A DNA stretch of 64,000 nucleotides from Paenibacillus sp. S150 (GTDB lineage Bacteria; Bacillota; Bacilli; Paenibacillales; Paenibacillaceae). Position numbers and translations under genes: made by a program. The stretch is taken from assembly GCF_019352175.1 (NCBI RefSeq), contig NZ_JACBYI010000016.1, positions 62,001 to 126,000 on the forward strand, written 5' to 3'. Position 1 is the stretch's first letter, and each line of letters starts with the position of its first letter. The notes under the pieces were generated by a model. That model saw only the letters and a program-made list of their open reading frames with translations. It was not told the origin of the DNA and did not search any database. Positions 44,155 through 53,508 of the stretch are shown here, piece after piece.

Positions 44155-44240
44155 AATAACCCCACAAAGTGGGGCCTTGGCTTCGATGATGACTCAGGTA
44201 CTTTGCGGGGACCCCAAAACATATAAATTCTGATTTTTCA
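44155..44240 (+). repeat. CCCCGC hairpin module, copy C (covarying)
   Basis: Same module as 34074-34160, but the first hairpin reads CCCCAC-AAA-GTGGGG: the G-C pair has become A-T on both arms, so pairing is kept. Confidence 0.75.
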
Positions 44241-44315
44241 AGAAAGACGCCTATCGGCGTCCTATAATAAGAATGCTGCCATTTCAGTAGGGAGGAGAAG
44301 AATCATTTCGCGCTG

Positions 44316-44528
44316 ATTTCACCGTCCAGCCGGCTTCGGGCGAATTCAAAGGCACTTCTGCCTTTGATTCCCTCGTCCTGCCGGCTTCGCGCGAATTCAA
44401 AGGTACTTCTGCCTTTGATTTCACCGTCCAGCCAGCTTCGCGCGAATTCAAAGGTACTTCTGCCTTTGATTCCCTCGTCCTGCCGGCTTCGCGCGAATTC
44501 AAAGGTACTTCTGCCTTTGATTCCCTCT
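44316..44528 (+). repeat. 51-bp tandem repeat, four units, each with a hairpin
   Basis: GAATTCAAAGG recurs at 44342, 44393, 44444 and 44495, an exact 51-bp period. Each unit contains AAAGGyA-CTTC-TGCCTTT, extended by GAAT/ATTC to about 12 pairs with one bulge. The linkers alternate (CGTCCAGCC versus CGTCCTGCC types), giving a higher-order 102-bp pattern. A multiple of 3, so a minus-strand frame stays open, but no start with a ribosome site was found. Confidence 0.8.
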
Positions 44529-44648
44529 ATCTGCCCGCTGCGGACAACCCAATAGCGCAGTTTGCTTGGCCGAAATCCCGATCCATTCTTTCATATACAG
44601 CGCAGCCGTGAAATAACGGATAAGCTTCGCTTCCCCAAAACATATAAA

Positions 44649-44802
44649 CCTGAATTTCGAAAGTAAGTATCCACAATTCGTCTAAAAAGCTCTACACGAA
44701 GGGATTTTTTGCTAAAAACAGCTTGCACCCAGTGGGTGATGGAAAAAGAGATTTTATCCCTTGTCCTATCTGGAATGGTTCAATTCACTTTCGAAATTCA
44801 GG
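44649..44802 (+). repeat. MITE-like element, copy 2
   Basis: 154 bp, same 16-bp inverted termini as the copy at 33903, interior about 85-90 percent alike by eye. Flanked by the same TTCTTATCTTT sequence downstream as copy 1. Confidence 0.7.
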
Positions 44803-45007
44803 ATAAATTCTTATCTTTTGAGAAGAAACGGCTACGTCCTTGTATAGGACGGGGTGTTTCAGCGAGAAATAGAAGGATCATTCAGTGTGCCAGGCATATA
44901 AATTCTTTATTTAAAAAAAGAGCAGGTGGCCGGCAATTGCCCAGCCCTGCTCTTCAATTTATGCTCTGCAGCCTGCAGGCCGCCAACCGCCCAGCCGGTT
45001 ACCGCAG

Positions 45008-46516
45008 CTAATCCCGCGCCCCGGCGGAAAAGGCCTTCGGCCAATTGGACGAAGCGGAGAACAAACGCCGCCGTTTCTCCGCATCCGGGTCCAGCACCAC
45101 CCGCGTCTCTCCGTCAAAAACCAGCGTGGCACGCGTATCCGCGCTGTACTGCGGCCATTCCAGGCTGTCCAGGGACGGATCTCCCCGGTGGGCGAACGCC
45201 GTCCAGGTCTTCAGCATCCAGCCGGACAGCTGCTGCATTTCCGGAGTTACCGTTAAGCCGAGCTGCTTCAGCAGGTCCAGGTTGCCAAACACATACAGAA
45301 TTTCCGCGCCGTGGACAGCCTTCTCCAGCAGCGGATGGCCGGGAACCGTCCAGTCGAAGCGGTACATCCAGACAGGGGCTGCCGCCGACTGGCTCTCGGC
45401 AAACGCAATGGAGCTGCCCCAGAAATAAAGATCGGTCAGGAATGCCGCCTGTCCCGCCCAGGATTTCGGATAATCGCCGGCAAGCCCGGCCAGATCGTCG
45501 ATGCCCATCAGCAGCTCCAGCGATTTCAGTGACTGCTCGAAGCTTTCGCCTTGCCGTTCTTCCCGGAAGAACAGGCTCCCTTCATGCAGATTGGTGCCGA
45601 TCAGCAGCGGAATCCCGCTGGCCGCACCGCCCGCTACAGCCCCAGCCGGCTCCTCCGGCAAGGTGGCAGGCTCCACTACCGGCTGGAAAAACATGCTGAG
45701 CGCTTCACCGGACAGCTTGTAGGCCATGCGCGCTGCCGCTCCAAGAATCTGCTCCGCCGGAAGGGTGTGCAGCAGCGTCAGATCGGCGCCCGGTGCAAGC
45801 CCCAGCTCAGCCAGCAGCGCCGCAGCAATCTCCCGGCCCTGCCGGGAAGGCAGGCTCTGTGCAGCTCCACTCTCCATGATTGCTCCCGCGAACAGGCCTT
45901 TCGCCGCAGGCATCGCCAGCAGCGCGGCGATGCTCATGCTGCCCGCCGATTCCCCGAAGACAGTAACCCGCCGCGGATCACCGCCGAAAGCGGCAATGTT
46001 GCCCTGCACCCATTCCAGCGCGGCGATCTGGTCCAGAAGGCCGGCGTTGGAGGCAAGCCCCCCGCCGAATGGGGACAGATGCAGAAATCCGAACGGTCCC
46101 AGCCGGTAGTTCACCGTTACCAGAACCACCTTGCCCCTGCGGGCGATATGGGTGCCATCGAACATCGGCTGGCTGCCTGCCCCGGTCACAAAGGTTCCCC
46201 CATGAATCCAGACCATTACGGGCAGGCTCTCCCCTGCTGAAGCAGGAGACCATACGTTCAGGTACAGGCAGTCTTCAGAATACACCGGAGACAATCCGCC
46301 AAACCGGGTGCCGCCGGTGCTTACAGGCTGATGGCTGACCGGCCCGAAGGAGAGCGCCTCCCTCACCGAAGCCCAAGGCTCCGGCGCCTGCGGCGCACGG
46401 AAGCGCAGCTGACCGACCGGAGGCGCGGCAAAAGGAATCCCGCGCCATATCTTCACGCCGTCCGCCTCGGCTCCCCGCACCTTTCCGTATAAGGTATCCG
46501 CCACTGGTGCTGTCAT
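45008..46516 (-). CDS. Type B carboxylesterase (PnbA-like)
   Basis: 502-residue alpha/beta-hydrolase. Signature EDCLYLNVWSP, oxyanion hole GGTFVTGAG, nucleophile Ser in VTVFGESAGSMS; the acid and His would be in the C-terminal third (HGAEILYVFGN). No signal peptide, so it acts in the cytoplasm on esters of unknown identity. The frame opens at 46600 but AGAGG stands 9 bases before ATG 46516 (MTAPVADTLYG). It starts 19 bases after the stop of the AI-2E family gene, probably co-transcribed. Confidence 0.92.
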   Translation of the reverse strand: MTAPVADTLYGKVRGAEADGVKIWRGIPFAAPPVGQLRFRAPQAPEPWASVREALSFGPVSHQPVSTGGTRFGGLSPVYSEDCLYLNVWSPASAGESLPVMVWIHGGTFVTGAGSQPMFDGTHIARRGKVVLVTVNYRLGPFGFLHLSPFGGGLASNAGLLDQIAALEWVQGNIAAFGGDPRRVTVFGESAGSMSIAALLAMPAAKGLFAGAIMESGAAQSLPSRQGREIAAALLAELGLAPGADLTLLHTLPAEQILGAAARMAYKLSGEALSMFFQPVVEPATLPEEPAGAVAGGAASGIPLLIGTNLHEGSLFFREERQGESFEQSLKSLELLMGIDDLAGLAGDYPKSWAGQAAFLTDLYFWGSSIAFAESQSAAAPVWMYRFDWTVPGHPLLEKAVHGAEILYVFGNLDLLKQLGLTVTPEMQQLSGWMLKTWTAFAHRGDPSLDSLEWPQYSADTRATLVFDGETRVVLDPDAEKRRRLFSASSNWPKAFSAGARD

Positions 46517-46535
46517 CTCTATCAACCTCTTCCCG

Positions 46536-47684
46536 TTATTCCTTGTTTTCTTCAATCTGCTTGTAAAGCCCGGAGCGGAACCGGAACCACTGGAAGACAT
46601 GGGTAACGACCACTTTCAGCACGGCATATCCCGGTACGGCCAGAATGATGCCGAGCACTCCGAACATTTTGCCGGCGAAAATAATAACAAAAATAATCGT
46701 AATCGGATGAATCTTCAGCGTTTTGCCCATAATCTGCGGAGAGATAAACTTGCCTTCAATCAGCTGAACGGCGGTCCAGACGAACACCATTTTCAGCAGC
46801 ATGAACGGAGAGGTCACCAGCGCAACGATCAAGGCCGGAGTAATGGCAATGGCGGGACCGAGATATGGCACGACTGCGGTACAGGCGGCGACAATCGCCA
46901 GCACCAGCGAATACTCAAGCCCGATAATCAGATAGCCGATATAGAGCAACGCGCCAATACAGCAGCTGACAATAATCTGCCCGCGGATGTAGGAGGCCAC
47001 CTGGCTGTTCATTTCCGACATCACCATGCGGGTCTGCGGCTGCAGCCTCGTAGGAACGAACCGCAGCAGATAATCCGGCAGCCTTTTGCCGTCGAGCAGC
47101 AGATAGAACAGAATAAAGGGGGTAGTCACCACTGCAAGCACTATTTCCGTCAGCGCCCCCACAAAGCTCCCGACCCCGACCACGGCATTGTTCAGAAATG
47201 AGGTTCCCCAAGCGGTTGCTTTGCTCGTAATATCACTGACATCCGTCCCTACATTCTCCTGTATCCGCCCGAACAGCTCACTGCCGGTCAGGTTGATGAA
47301 TTCCTCCTGAATCTGGGTACTGTATTTAGGAAAATTATCAATCAGCCCGACCAGCTGGGTGCGGATGATCGGAATCACCGTAAGCAGAATCAGCGTAATG
47401 ATTCCGGCGATCACCAGATACAGAATAACGATGCCGTAAGGACGTCTGATCCGGCTCCTCCGCTCCATCCGGTCCACCAGCGGATTCAGCAGATAATAGG
47501 CAATTCCCGATAACAGAATCGGTGCGGCCACCGTATGCAGCAGAACTGAAATCGGCTTGAAGATAAACGAAATCCTGGAAAACACCAGAATGTTCACCCC
47601 GATCAGCAGCACAATCAGCAGCGTTAGCACAAACTTGTTATTCAGAAAAAACTTCTTGAATTTCTCCGGCCACAGCCTCTCCAT
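46536..47684 (-). CDS. AI-2E family (YdbI/YtvI-like) transporter
   Basis: 382-residue membrane protein of the AI-2E transporter superfamily, which covers exporters of varied small molecules and Na+/H+ antiporters. About eight membrane segments: two at the N terminus, one near 68-90, an amphipathic middle region, then a C-terminal cluster with LGPAIAITPALIVALVTSP and LKIHPITIIFVIIFAGKMFG, typical of the family. An in-frame ATG at 47738 exists; AGGAGG lies 10 bases ahead of ATG 47684. The substrate is unknown. Confidence 0.88.
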   Translation of the reverse strand: MERLWPEKFKKFFLNNKFVLTLLIVLLIGVNILVFSRISFIFKPISVLLHTVAAPILLSGIAYYLLNPLVDRMERRSRIRRPYGIVILYLVIAGIITLILLTVIPIIRTQLVGLIDNFPKYSTQIQEEFINLTGSELFGRIQENVGTDVSDITSKATAWGTSFLNNAVVGVGSFVGALTEIVLAVVTTPFILFYLLLDGKRLPDYLLRFVPTRLQPQTRMVMSEMNSQVASYIRGQIIVSCCIGALLYIGYLIIGLEYSLVLAIVAACTAVVPYLGPAIAITPALIVALVTSPFMLLKMVFVWTAVQLIEGKFISPQIMGKTLKIHPITIIFVIIFAGKMFGVLGIILAVPGYAVLKVVVTHVFQWFRFRSGLYKQIEENKE

Positions 47685-47831
47685 CGTCCCCCGTCCTCCT
47701 TGCCACATTTGCTTCAATTTATGTGTGATTATTTGCACTTTGTAATAGCATAGTCAACACGGGGGCTGCAAGTCAAATTCCCTCCTGTTTTACATAAGCA
47801 ACATTCATTAATTCCTTATCGGATCCCGCGT

Positions 47832-48641
47832 TCAGTCAAATTTGAGATCAGCAATCCGTCCGGCATGCTGAAAGCCGATCGACCGGTAGACCTTGTTGGA
47901 GTCAGGATTCTTGCCGTCCGCATAAAGGAGCGGAGTTAAGCCTTCACTCAGCAACCGGCCGCTCAGCTCAGCAACCAGCGCGCTGGCATACCCATGCTTG
48001 CGTTGACCGGATGGCGTGTATACATCGTTGATCCGGGCATGTCTGGGCGAGCGGTGAGTGATTTTGGCCATGGATACAGGCGCCTGGTCGACCACCCACA
48101 GGTATGAGCTGCCGGCGGCGACATCTTCGGCTGCTATGGCAAGAAAATCCTCGGCCCGCAGCCTCTCCCCAAAAGCATCCTGCAGGAAACCGGCCAAAAA
48201 CTCCGCAATCACCGGAATATCCCCTTCCTTGGCCCGCTCCATGCGGCCGCTGACCCCGGCAGGCTTCCGCACTTCCAGACAGTGATAGACCTCCAGCATC
48301 ATATGCGTATGATAGAGCTTGCCCTTAACTCCGCAAAAAGCCTCCGCAAACGTCTTCGCCAGCTCCGGCTGCGCTGAAATTCCGGGAAACTCGCAGCCGC
48401 CCACCCATTCCGCCAGCTGCTGTACGAGCTTGGTCTGCTGCTCCGCCCCAAGTTCTCCCGACACCCACAGCCAGGGATTATGCCCCTGGGATTGCGTGAA
48501 AATCAGCTTGCGGTCTGCCGAGGCCAGCCGGATAGCTTCGGGATATTCGGTAATCCTGTGAATCAGATTAAACCGTACCTCATCCAGTAAGAATGCCTCG
48601 CTTTGCAGCACCGGGTCTCCCGTTTCAAAGCTCTCAAACAT
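47832..48641 (-). CDS. GNAT family N-acetyltransferase
   Basis: 269 residues. The C-terminal half is a GNAT domain: MAKITHRSPRHARINDVYTP followed by QRKHGYASALVAELSGRLLSEG (acetyl-CoA loop) and NPDSNKVYRSIGFQHAGRI. The N-terminal half is a second, degenerate GNAT-like domain common in Firmicute proteins of this size. ATG 48641 follows GGGGGG. Substrate not predictable. Confidence 0.88.
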   Translation of the reverse strand: MFESFETGDPVLQSEAFLLDEVRFNLIHRITEYPEAIRLASADRKLIFTQSQGHNPWLWVSGELGAEQQTKLVQQLAEWVGGCEFPGISAQPELAKTFAEAFCGVKGKLYHTHMMLEVYHCLEVRKPAGVSGRMERAKEGDIPVIAEFLAGFLQDAFGERLRAEDFLAIAAEDVAAGSSYLWVVDQAPVSMAKITHRSPRHARINDVYTPSGQRKHGYASALVAELSGRLLSEGLTPLLYADGKNPDSNKVYRSIGFQHAGRIADLKFD

Positions 48642-48692
48642 CGCCGTTCCCCCCAATTTCCCTTTTCTCTTAATCATAAACTTCCCTTCTGC

Positions 48693-48738
48693 AAAAATAA
48701 ACAGCCGCCGCCCAATTTATTCCCGGCAGCAGGCTGTT
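48693..48738 (-). terminator. Terminator of the ferredoxin-like gene
   Basis: Minus-strand AACAGCCTGCTGCC (48738-48725) pairs with GGCGGCGGCTGTT (48712-48700) with a bulge, followed by TATTTTTGC. It lies 77 bases after the stop. Confidence 0.7.
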
Positions 48739-48814
48739 CTGCAGCAATGACATTTTTTGAGCCGGGCTCCCCGTAATAAATCATCGGTGCGCCTGGGCTT
48801 ATTCCGTGTAATTT

Positions 48815-49174
48815 TCACTTCTTCTTTTTCCCCTTGGCGCCTTTCTCTGTCTGTGCCTGCAGCCCGCCATCATAGGTGTAGAGCAGATGATCTTTCAGCT
48901 GTTCGCCTTGAAGAAGCTTCCTCACCAGCTTCTTGCCCGCCTTGGGGGTCATCTCGCTGTACCAAACGCCTTCCGGATAAGAGATGACTACACAAGCGTC
49001 CGAGCATCTTCCGTTGCATTCGGTCAACGTGGTATGTATATTGCCTGCCGCCTCCTGCTTCTCAATCTCGTCCTCAATGGCATCAGCCACCTCGCCGCCT
49101 TTATTCTTCCGGCAGCTGCTTCCGCCGCAGATGAGCAGATGGTTAACCGTTCCTTGCAGATTCCAGGTCGTCAT
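48815..49174 (-). CDS. Thioredoxin-like [2Fe-2S] ferredoxin
   Basis: 119 residues. Cysteines in LLICGGSSCRKNKG and TECNGRCSDACVV match the thioredoxin-like 2Fe-2S ferredoxin family, which carries single electrons or stores a cluster. The C terminus is Lys-rich (KGAKGKKKK). ATG 49174 follows AAGGGGG at a slightly long spacing. No hydrogenase or dehydrogenase partner lies nearby. Confidence 0.82.
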   Translation of the reverse strand: MTTWNLQGTVNHLLICGGSSCRKNKGGEVADAIEDEIEKQEAAGNIHTTLTECNGRCSDACVVISYPEGVWYSEMTPKAGKKLVRKLLQGEQLKDHLLYTYDGGLQAQTEKGAKGKKKK

Positions 49175-49357
49175 GAAATGCCACGCCCCCTTCTGAACAC
49201 TAATACCCTCCTGACGGATCATTCTAAACTCTAGCCGCTCGATGGTTAACCGTCAATAGAATCAAGTCTTGGTTACCGGCTTCCCAAACTGGGGATAATA
49301 GCTTTAGCTTGCCGGATTCACCCAACCTTTATCAAGCAAGAAGGAGAATAACATCTT

Positions 49358-49579
49358 ATGAAAATCCTCTTTATTTACGCTTTGCTCGCCTTTCTGGGCT
49401 TGTCCATCGTGATATCCGTGGATTGGTTAACCGGAACCCCATTATCCCAGTCGTTCAGCTTCCTGACCTCGATCTTCGCCACTACAACCTTTCAGGAGCT
49501 GGTGGTCATCATTATTTTTCTCTTTCTTCCGGTTTTTCAGATCGTGAAAGAGGCTTTCAAAAAGAAAACCGGTCAATGA
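49358..49579 (+). CDS. Small two-segment membrane protein
   Basis: 73 residues, hydrophobic at about 2-22 and 45-63, with a basic tail KEAFKKKTGQ. GAAGGAG stands about 11 bases before the ATG. Its stop overlaps the convergent gerKB stop by a few bases. No known family recognised; real on the basis of the ribosome site and the clean membrane pattern. Confidence 0.6.
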   Translation: MKILFIYALLAFLGLSIVISVDWLTGTPLSQSFSFLTSIFATTTFQELVVIIIFLFLPVFQIVKEAFKKKTGQ

Positions 49580-50679
49580 TGCTCCCGGTACCAGCCGAAC
49601 CGCTTGCGCAAATGGTGTACAAGAAACAGCAGGATAGGAACCGCCGCGCAAAGGACCGGAAGGATATACTTCAGAAACACTCTCCCTTCATTCAGATGAC
49701 TGGAGTAATTCTCTGCGCTGATAAATGAGATGAACAGCACCACTGCCCCCACAGGAATTACTAATTTCCGGTAGTCCTGAACCTTAAACAAATCCGCAGC
49801 AATTACAGTCGCCGCATAGCAATAGATGGACATTTTGAAGAACACACCAATAATTAGGGTTAAAATGACCAACGCATCCAACCGCTGGATAAAATTAGCC
49901 ACATCGACCAGTGTGATTGTCGTGAATATGGGAAAGGCAGCCCTGCTGTAGAGGTCCTCTCCAAGTACGGATATTTCAATCGCATGGGTGAAGCTGAGCA
50001 TCAGACCGGTTAAAATGACCGCCGCCGCGCCTGTTTTCCCGGATTTGCTTGATTTATTGAAATGGGGCAGAATCGTTGTGATGCATACCAGCTCACCGTA
50101 GGGAAATATCCAGATATTCGGATAGGCTGAACCCAGGGCATCTATCCAATCCTTGGCATGCAGAGGAAACAGATTTTTAAAATCCACCAACCCCGCAAAA
50201 ATAACCATGGAAGTGCAGATCAGGCCCATTATCAGGATAATCCACATATAAATCTCCGCGGTTCTGGCAAAGACCTCAATACCCTTGTTCAGGATATACA
50301 TAACGGCTATCACCATAATGGAGTTAATGATCAGAATCGGCGTCCTGTCATAAGAGGCCGAGATCAGCAGGTCTCCCGCTTCCCGCAAATTTCTGGAGCC
50401 GTTGAACATCAGCACCGGAATAAACAGCAGGCTTAGCGGCCAGCCGATAGCCTTTCCGAGGATTTTCTGTGTATACCCGCTGATAATCAGATTTGGAAAT
50501 TTCCGGTAAAGGTTATTGTAAATCAGATACAGCATCACCCCTCCGGGCAGAGCCATCAGGATGGACAGCCATACCGCATGGCCGCTTTCCAGCCCTATAG
50601 GCACCACTATAGCGGTGCCCAATTCAAACAGCACAATCATGGCGAATAACTGGCTGGGGCCGATGACTTCTTTTTTCAT
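49573..50679 (-). CDS. Spore germination protein, GerAB/GerKB family
   Basis: 368-residue APC-type membrane protein with about ten membrane segments; in Bacillus it is the germinant-binding subunit of the Ger receptor (VIGPSQLFAMIVLFELGTAI at the N terminus, FPYGELVCITTILPHF in the centre). Third gene of a gerKA-gerKC-gerKB order. The C-terminal end overlaps a small convergent gene. Confidence 0.92.
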   Translation of the reverse strand: MKKEVIGPSQLFAMIVLFELGTAIVVPIGLESGHAVWLSILMALPGGVMLYLIYNNLYRKFPNLIISGYTQKILGKAIGWPLSLLFIPVLMFNGSRNLREAGDLLISASYDRTPILIINSIMVIAVMYILNKGIEVFARTAEIYMWIILIMGLICTSMVIFAGLVDFKNLFPLHAKDWIDALGSAYPNIWIFPYGELVCITTILPHFNKSSKSGKTGAAAVILTGLMLSFTHAIEISVLGEDLYSRAAFPIFTTITLVDVANFIQRLDALVILTLIIGVFFKMSIYCYAATVIAADLFKVQDYRKLVIPVGAVVLFISFISAENYSSHLNEGRVFLKYILPVLCAAVPILLFLVHHLRKRFGWYREHH

Positions 50680-50715
50680 ATGGCAGTTCTCCCTATCCGA
50701 TTCATTCAGAACCGG

Positions 50716-51921
50716 TTATTCCTCAGGCGACGTCAGCGGGGTCAACCGCATCCCTGTAGCCCGGATATAGGCTTTAACCTGGAGATCCAGTCTGCCTTTG
50801 GCAAAAGTTTGATCCCAATTTTTCTCGACGGTTTTCCATAGAGCCGGATTGACCCGCTTCAATTCATTGGAAAAGTTCAAGTAATCGCATTCGAGTCTTT
50901 GTGCGGCATCAAAAGCTATCTGTATTTCCTCCTTTGTCCGTTTCTCCATCTCCTTCTCCAGCTTTCTGATTTCCTTGTTGTTGCCCAGGTCCACATCGCT
51001 CCGCGTTTCATTGATATTTCCTTCTTCACTGACGCGGACATGGAAGACCGGCAGTCCGTTCTGCATGTCTATTTTGACAGTTGTCTTTGAAAATACCAGG
51101 TTTACGGCAACCCCGTCAGGCCGATCCTCGGAATCGATATTCAAATTGGTTTCGATGATTTTGTCGAGAATCCACTGGGTGCCCCTGGCTTCAGCCCCTT
51201 CGATCCAGTTCTCCAGCTTTCCTTTTTTGAATACGGCCTGGCCGCTCATCAGTATGGAGGTTTCCGCCTTCGACTGCTCCAGACTTGCCTTCTTCTGCCC
51301 GTTCTCCGCGCTGCCGGCCATGCGGACCCCGCTGACCGTAAAACCGCCGCCGCCCGTTAATTCCCTAATCAGCTCAAACACATTGACTTGCGGTGTTTCT
51401 CCCCAGACCTCGGAGGTGTTTTCCGTCTTTTTGTCCATCCCGATGGCAGGCACGCTCTCCTGCGGCAGCAATACCTTCAGAATGGAGGCGGCATCTGTAT
51501 CTCTTGACACCAGAACAGTTGTATTCAGCCGAAGCTCATGCGATCTTTCAAAAATATCGAAAATATCGGTGATGCCGTTTTGTGCCAGTGATTCTCCCAG
51601 TACGAGCAGCTGTGTATGGGCAAAAAACAGCTGCCGGGTTGCCTGCTTCGAGGCCCGCCGCAGCGCTCCGAATACCGTCCGGTCGTTGGCCGAATAAATT
51701 GTAATCGGCGATTGGCCGGTGCTTGCCCCCTGGGTGGTGGCCGTTGCCGAGGGATTCACAACCTGGAACGTAACCCGCAGCTCCCCTGTCTCCGGAATCC
51801 GGTCTATTCCGATCCCGCTCACAATCGCAAGCTCGTTCAGTTCCCTGCTGTTCCAGCAGCCGGTCAGGCTCAGGGATAGAAGAGCGCACAGGATGAGAAC
51901 AAGCAAGGCTTTGATTCTCAT
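50716..51921 (-). CDS. Ger(x)C family spore germination lipoprotein (GerKC-like)
   Basis: 401 residues. Lipoprotein signal ending in LSLTGC with Cys22 as anchor, then the family start WNSRELNELAIVSGIGIDR. The C-terminal domain shows VKIDMQNGLPVFHVRVSEEG. It stabilises the germinant receptor on the spore inner membrane. ATG overlaps the gerKA stop by four bases; the next gene follows after 36 bases. Confidence 0.93.
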   Translation of the reverse strand: MRIKALLVLILCALLSLSLTGCWNSRELNELAIVSGIGIDRIPETGELRVTFQVVNPSATATTQGASTGQSPITIYSANDRTVFGALRRASKQATRQLFFAHTQLLVLGESLAQNGITDIFDIFERSHELRLNTTVLVSRDTDAASILKVLLPQESVPAIGMDKKTENTSEVWGETPQVNVFELIRELTGGGGFTVSGVRMAGSAENGQKKASLEQSKAETSILMSGQAVFKKGKLENWIEGAEARGTQWILDKIIETNLNIDSEDRPDGVAVNLVFSKTTVKIDMQNGLPVFHVRVSEEGNINETRSDVDLGNNKEIRKLEKEMEKRTKEEIQIAFDAAQRLECDYLNFSNELKRVNPALWKTVEKNWDQTFAKGRLDLQVKAYIRATGMRLTPLTSPEE

Positions 51922-53492
51922 GCCTGCTTCCTCCCGTTTCCCTGTTTGCCTTTATCCGCTTTCATGCGGACACTGCTGTTGGCTGCCAGGCGAGGCCGGA
52001 TCTTCATGAAATGGATAGGCGAACGGATAAAGGTGTCTTTCTGATCCTCAAGATTTAAAGGGGCCATTGGCGACATATACGGAACGCCGAGCGACCGCAG
52101 GCTGCATAAATGCGCAACCAGCATCAAGGCCAGAATCGCTATGCCGTAAAGCCCCATAAACGCCGCAACAAACACAATGGCAAAACGCAGAAACCGCACA
52201 GAGAGCGCCATATTAAAAGCGGGTGTCGTGAAGCTGGAAATCCCGGTTAATGAAACAATAATAACCATGGCCGGCGAGACAATCCCCGCCTGTACTGCGG
52301 CCTGGCCCAGAACCAGGCCTCCGATAATGGAGACCGTCTGTCCGATCGGAGAGGGCAGGCGGATTCCCGCCTCGCGGATGATCTCAAACGTAACCTCCAT
52401 CATCAGCGCTTCAACAAAGGCGGGAAAAGGCACCCCTTCGCGCTGTGAAGCCAAATTAATGAGCAGCGGGGTAGGGATCATCTCCTGATGAAAGTTAAGC
52501 GCGGCCACAAAGACGGCAGGGCCAAACATCGAAATAAGCAAGCAAAGATACCGCAGCAAGCGGATCAATGTGGAAATATCAAACCGCTGATAGTAATCCT
52601 CCACGGTATGAAAAAACATAAAGAAGGTTGTGGGGGCAATAAGGACAAAAGGAGTTCCATCCACAAAAACTGCAATTCTTCCATCCAGCAAATTCCCCGC
52701 TACGCTGTCCGGACGTTCGGTGTTGTACAGTGTCGGAAAAGGAGAATACCCGCTTTCCTCAATTAACTGCTCTATATATCCGGACTCCAGAATGGAATCC
52801 ACCCTGATTTCCTGCAGCTTCTCCTTCAGCTTCTTAATGGTATCTTCGTTTGCAACACCTTTCAGATACATAATCGCCACATTCGTCTGGGTTACAGCCC
52901 CAAGCGTCATTGGCTCTACCCAGAGATTGGGATTTTTAATTTTACGGCGGACAAGAGAAATATTGGTCCCGATCGTTTCCGTGAAGCTTTCCTTGGACCC
53001 GCGGATGGATACCTGGGTACCCGCCTCGGAGACAGGACGAACCTCTCCCCCGCTGGTGTTGCCGCAGAGCGCTTCTTCCAGGCCCTCAAACAGGATAATG
53101 GTATTGCCGGACAAGAGGGCTTCAAAGAGCTCTACCATATTTCCAGCCGGCTTAACCTTGCCGATATTCAGCGCTTTTTCTTTCATATAACTGTAAACTT
53201 CAAGACCTGTGGATAGCTTCTGCCCCGCCTCGTTTACAGTTTGAAAGGACATGGCATGGTTCATGAAATCGTCCACCATTTCTTTGTCCGTAATGCCTTC
53301 CATGTAAACAGCGGCCAGCTGAAGAGCGTTATCTATCGTTTCAAAATGGCGTATAATCAGATCCAGGCTGTTCCCCAGACCTTCCCTGATGCGCTGCAGA
53401 TTGTCTTCAAGGTTCGCTGAGAGCGGAGCGCTTTGATTGCTGCTGTCAGCCGTTTGGGACGGTTTCGGATCTGTGGTTTGAGTAGCCATCAT
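51918..53492 (-). CDS. Spore germination protein, GerAA/GerKA family
   Basis: 524 residues. The cytoplasmic N-terminal domain has SLDLIIRHFETIDNALQLAAV; then LDGRIAVFVDGTPFVLIAPTTFFM, a membrane domain of five to six segments and a short basic tail. First gene of the operon. Two adjacent ATGs (53492 and 53489) follow AGGAGG. Together with the C and B subunits it forms a nutrient germinant receptor. It is a second GerA-family member in the window besides SpoVAF. Confidence 0.93.
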   Translation of the reverse strand: MMATQTTDPKPSQTADSSNQSAPLSANLEDNLQRIREGLGNSLDLIIRHFETIDNALQLAAVYMEGITDKEMVDDFMNHAMSFQTVNEAGQKLSTGLEVYSYMKEKALNIGKVKPAGNMVELFEALLSGNTIILFEGLEEALCGNTSGGEVRPVSEAGTQVSIRGSKESFTETIGTNISLVRRKIKNPNLWVEPMTLGAVTQTNVAIMYLKGVANEDTIKKLKEKLQEIRVDSILESGYIEQLIEESGYSPFPTLYNTERPDSVAGNLLDGRIAVFVDGTPFVLIAPTTFFMFFHTVEDYYQRFDISTLIRLLRYLCLLISMFGPAVFVAALNFHQEMIPTPLLINLASQREGVPFPAFVEALMMEVTFEIIREAGIRLPSPIGQTVSIIGGLVLGQAAVQAGIVSPAMVIIVSLTGISSFTTPAFNMALSVRFLRFAIVFVAAFMGLYGIAILALMLVAHLCSLRSLGVPYMSPMAPLNLEDQKDTFIRSPIHFMKIRPRLAANSSVRMKADKGKQGNGRKQA

Positions 53493-53508
53493 CAGCACCT
53501 CCTGCTCA

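Larger units (their letters stand above)
44013..45007. other. Repeat-built noncoding region
   Basis: 995 bases without a credible gene. Contents: hairpin module copy C (44155-44240), a GACGCC-TAT-CGGCGTC-type hairpin near 44246, the 51-bp tandem array (44316-44528), the second MITE-like element (44649-44802), and a hairpin (44823-44860) related to the one after the galactanase gene. 44890-45007 shows no clear feature except AGCAGG near 44920 and CCTGCT near 44948 that could form the arms of a hairpin. Confidence 0.7.

Noticed and set aside
44284..44502. Minus-strand 72-residue repeat protein through the tandem array
   Set aside because: It is open only because the 51-bp period is a multiple of three; no ribosome site, and the structure is explained by hairpins.
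44316..44528. Tandem array as a CRISPR
   Set aside because: Units are contiguous with near-identical linkers and a 51-bp period; there are no unique spacers and no cas genes.
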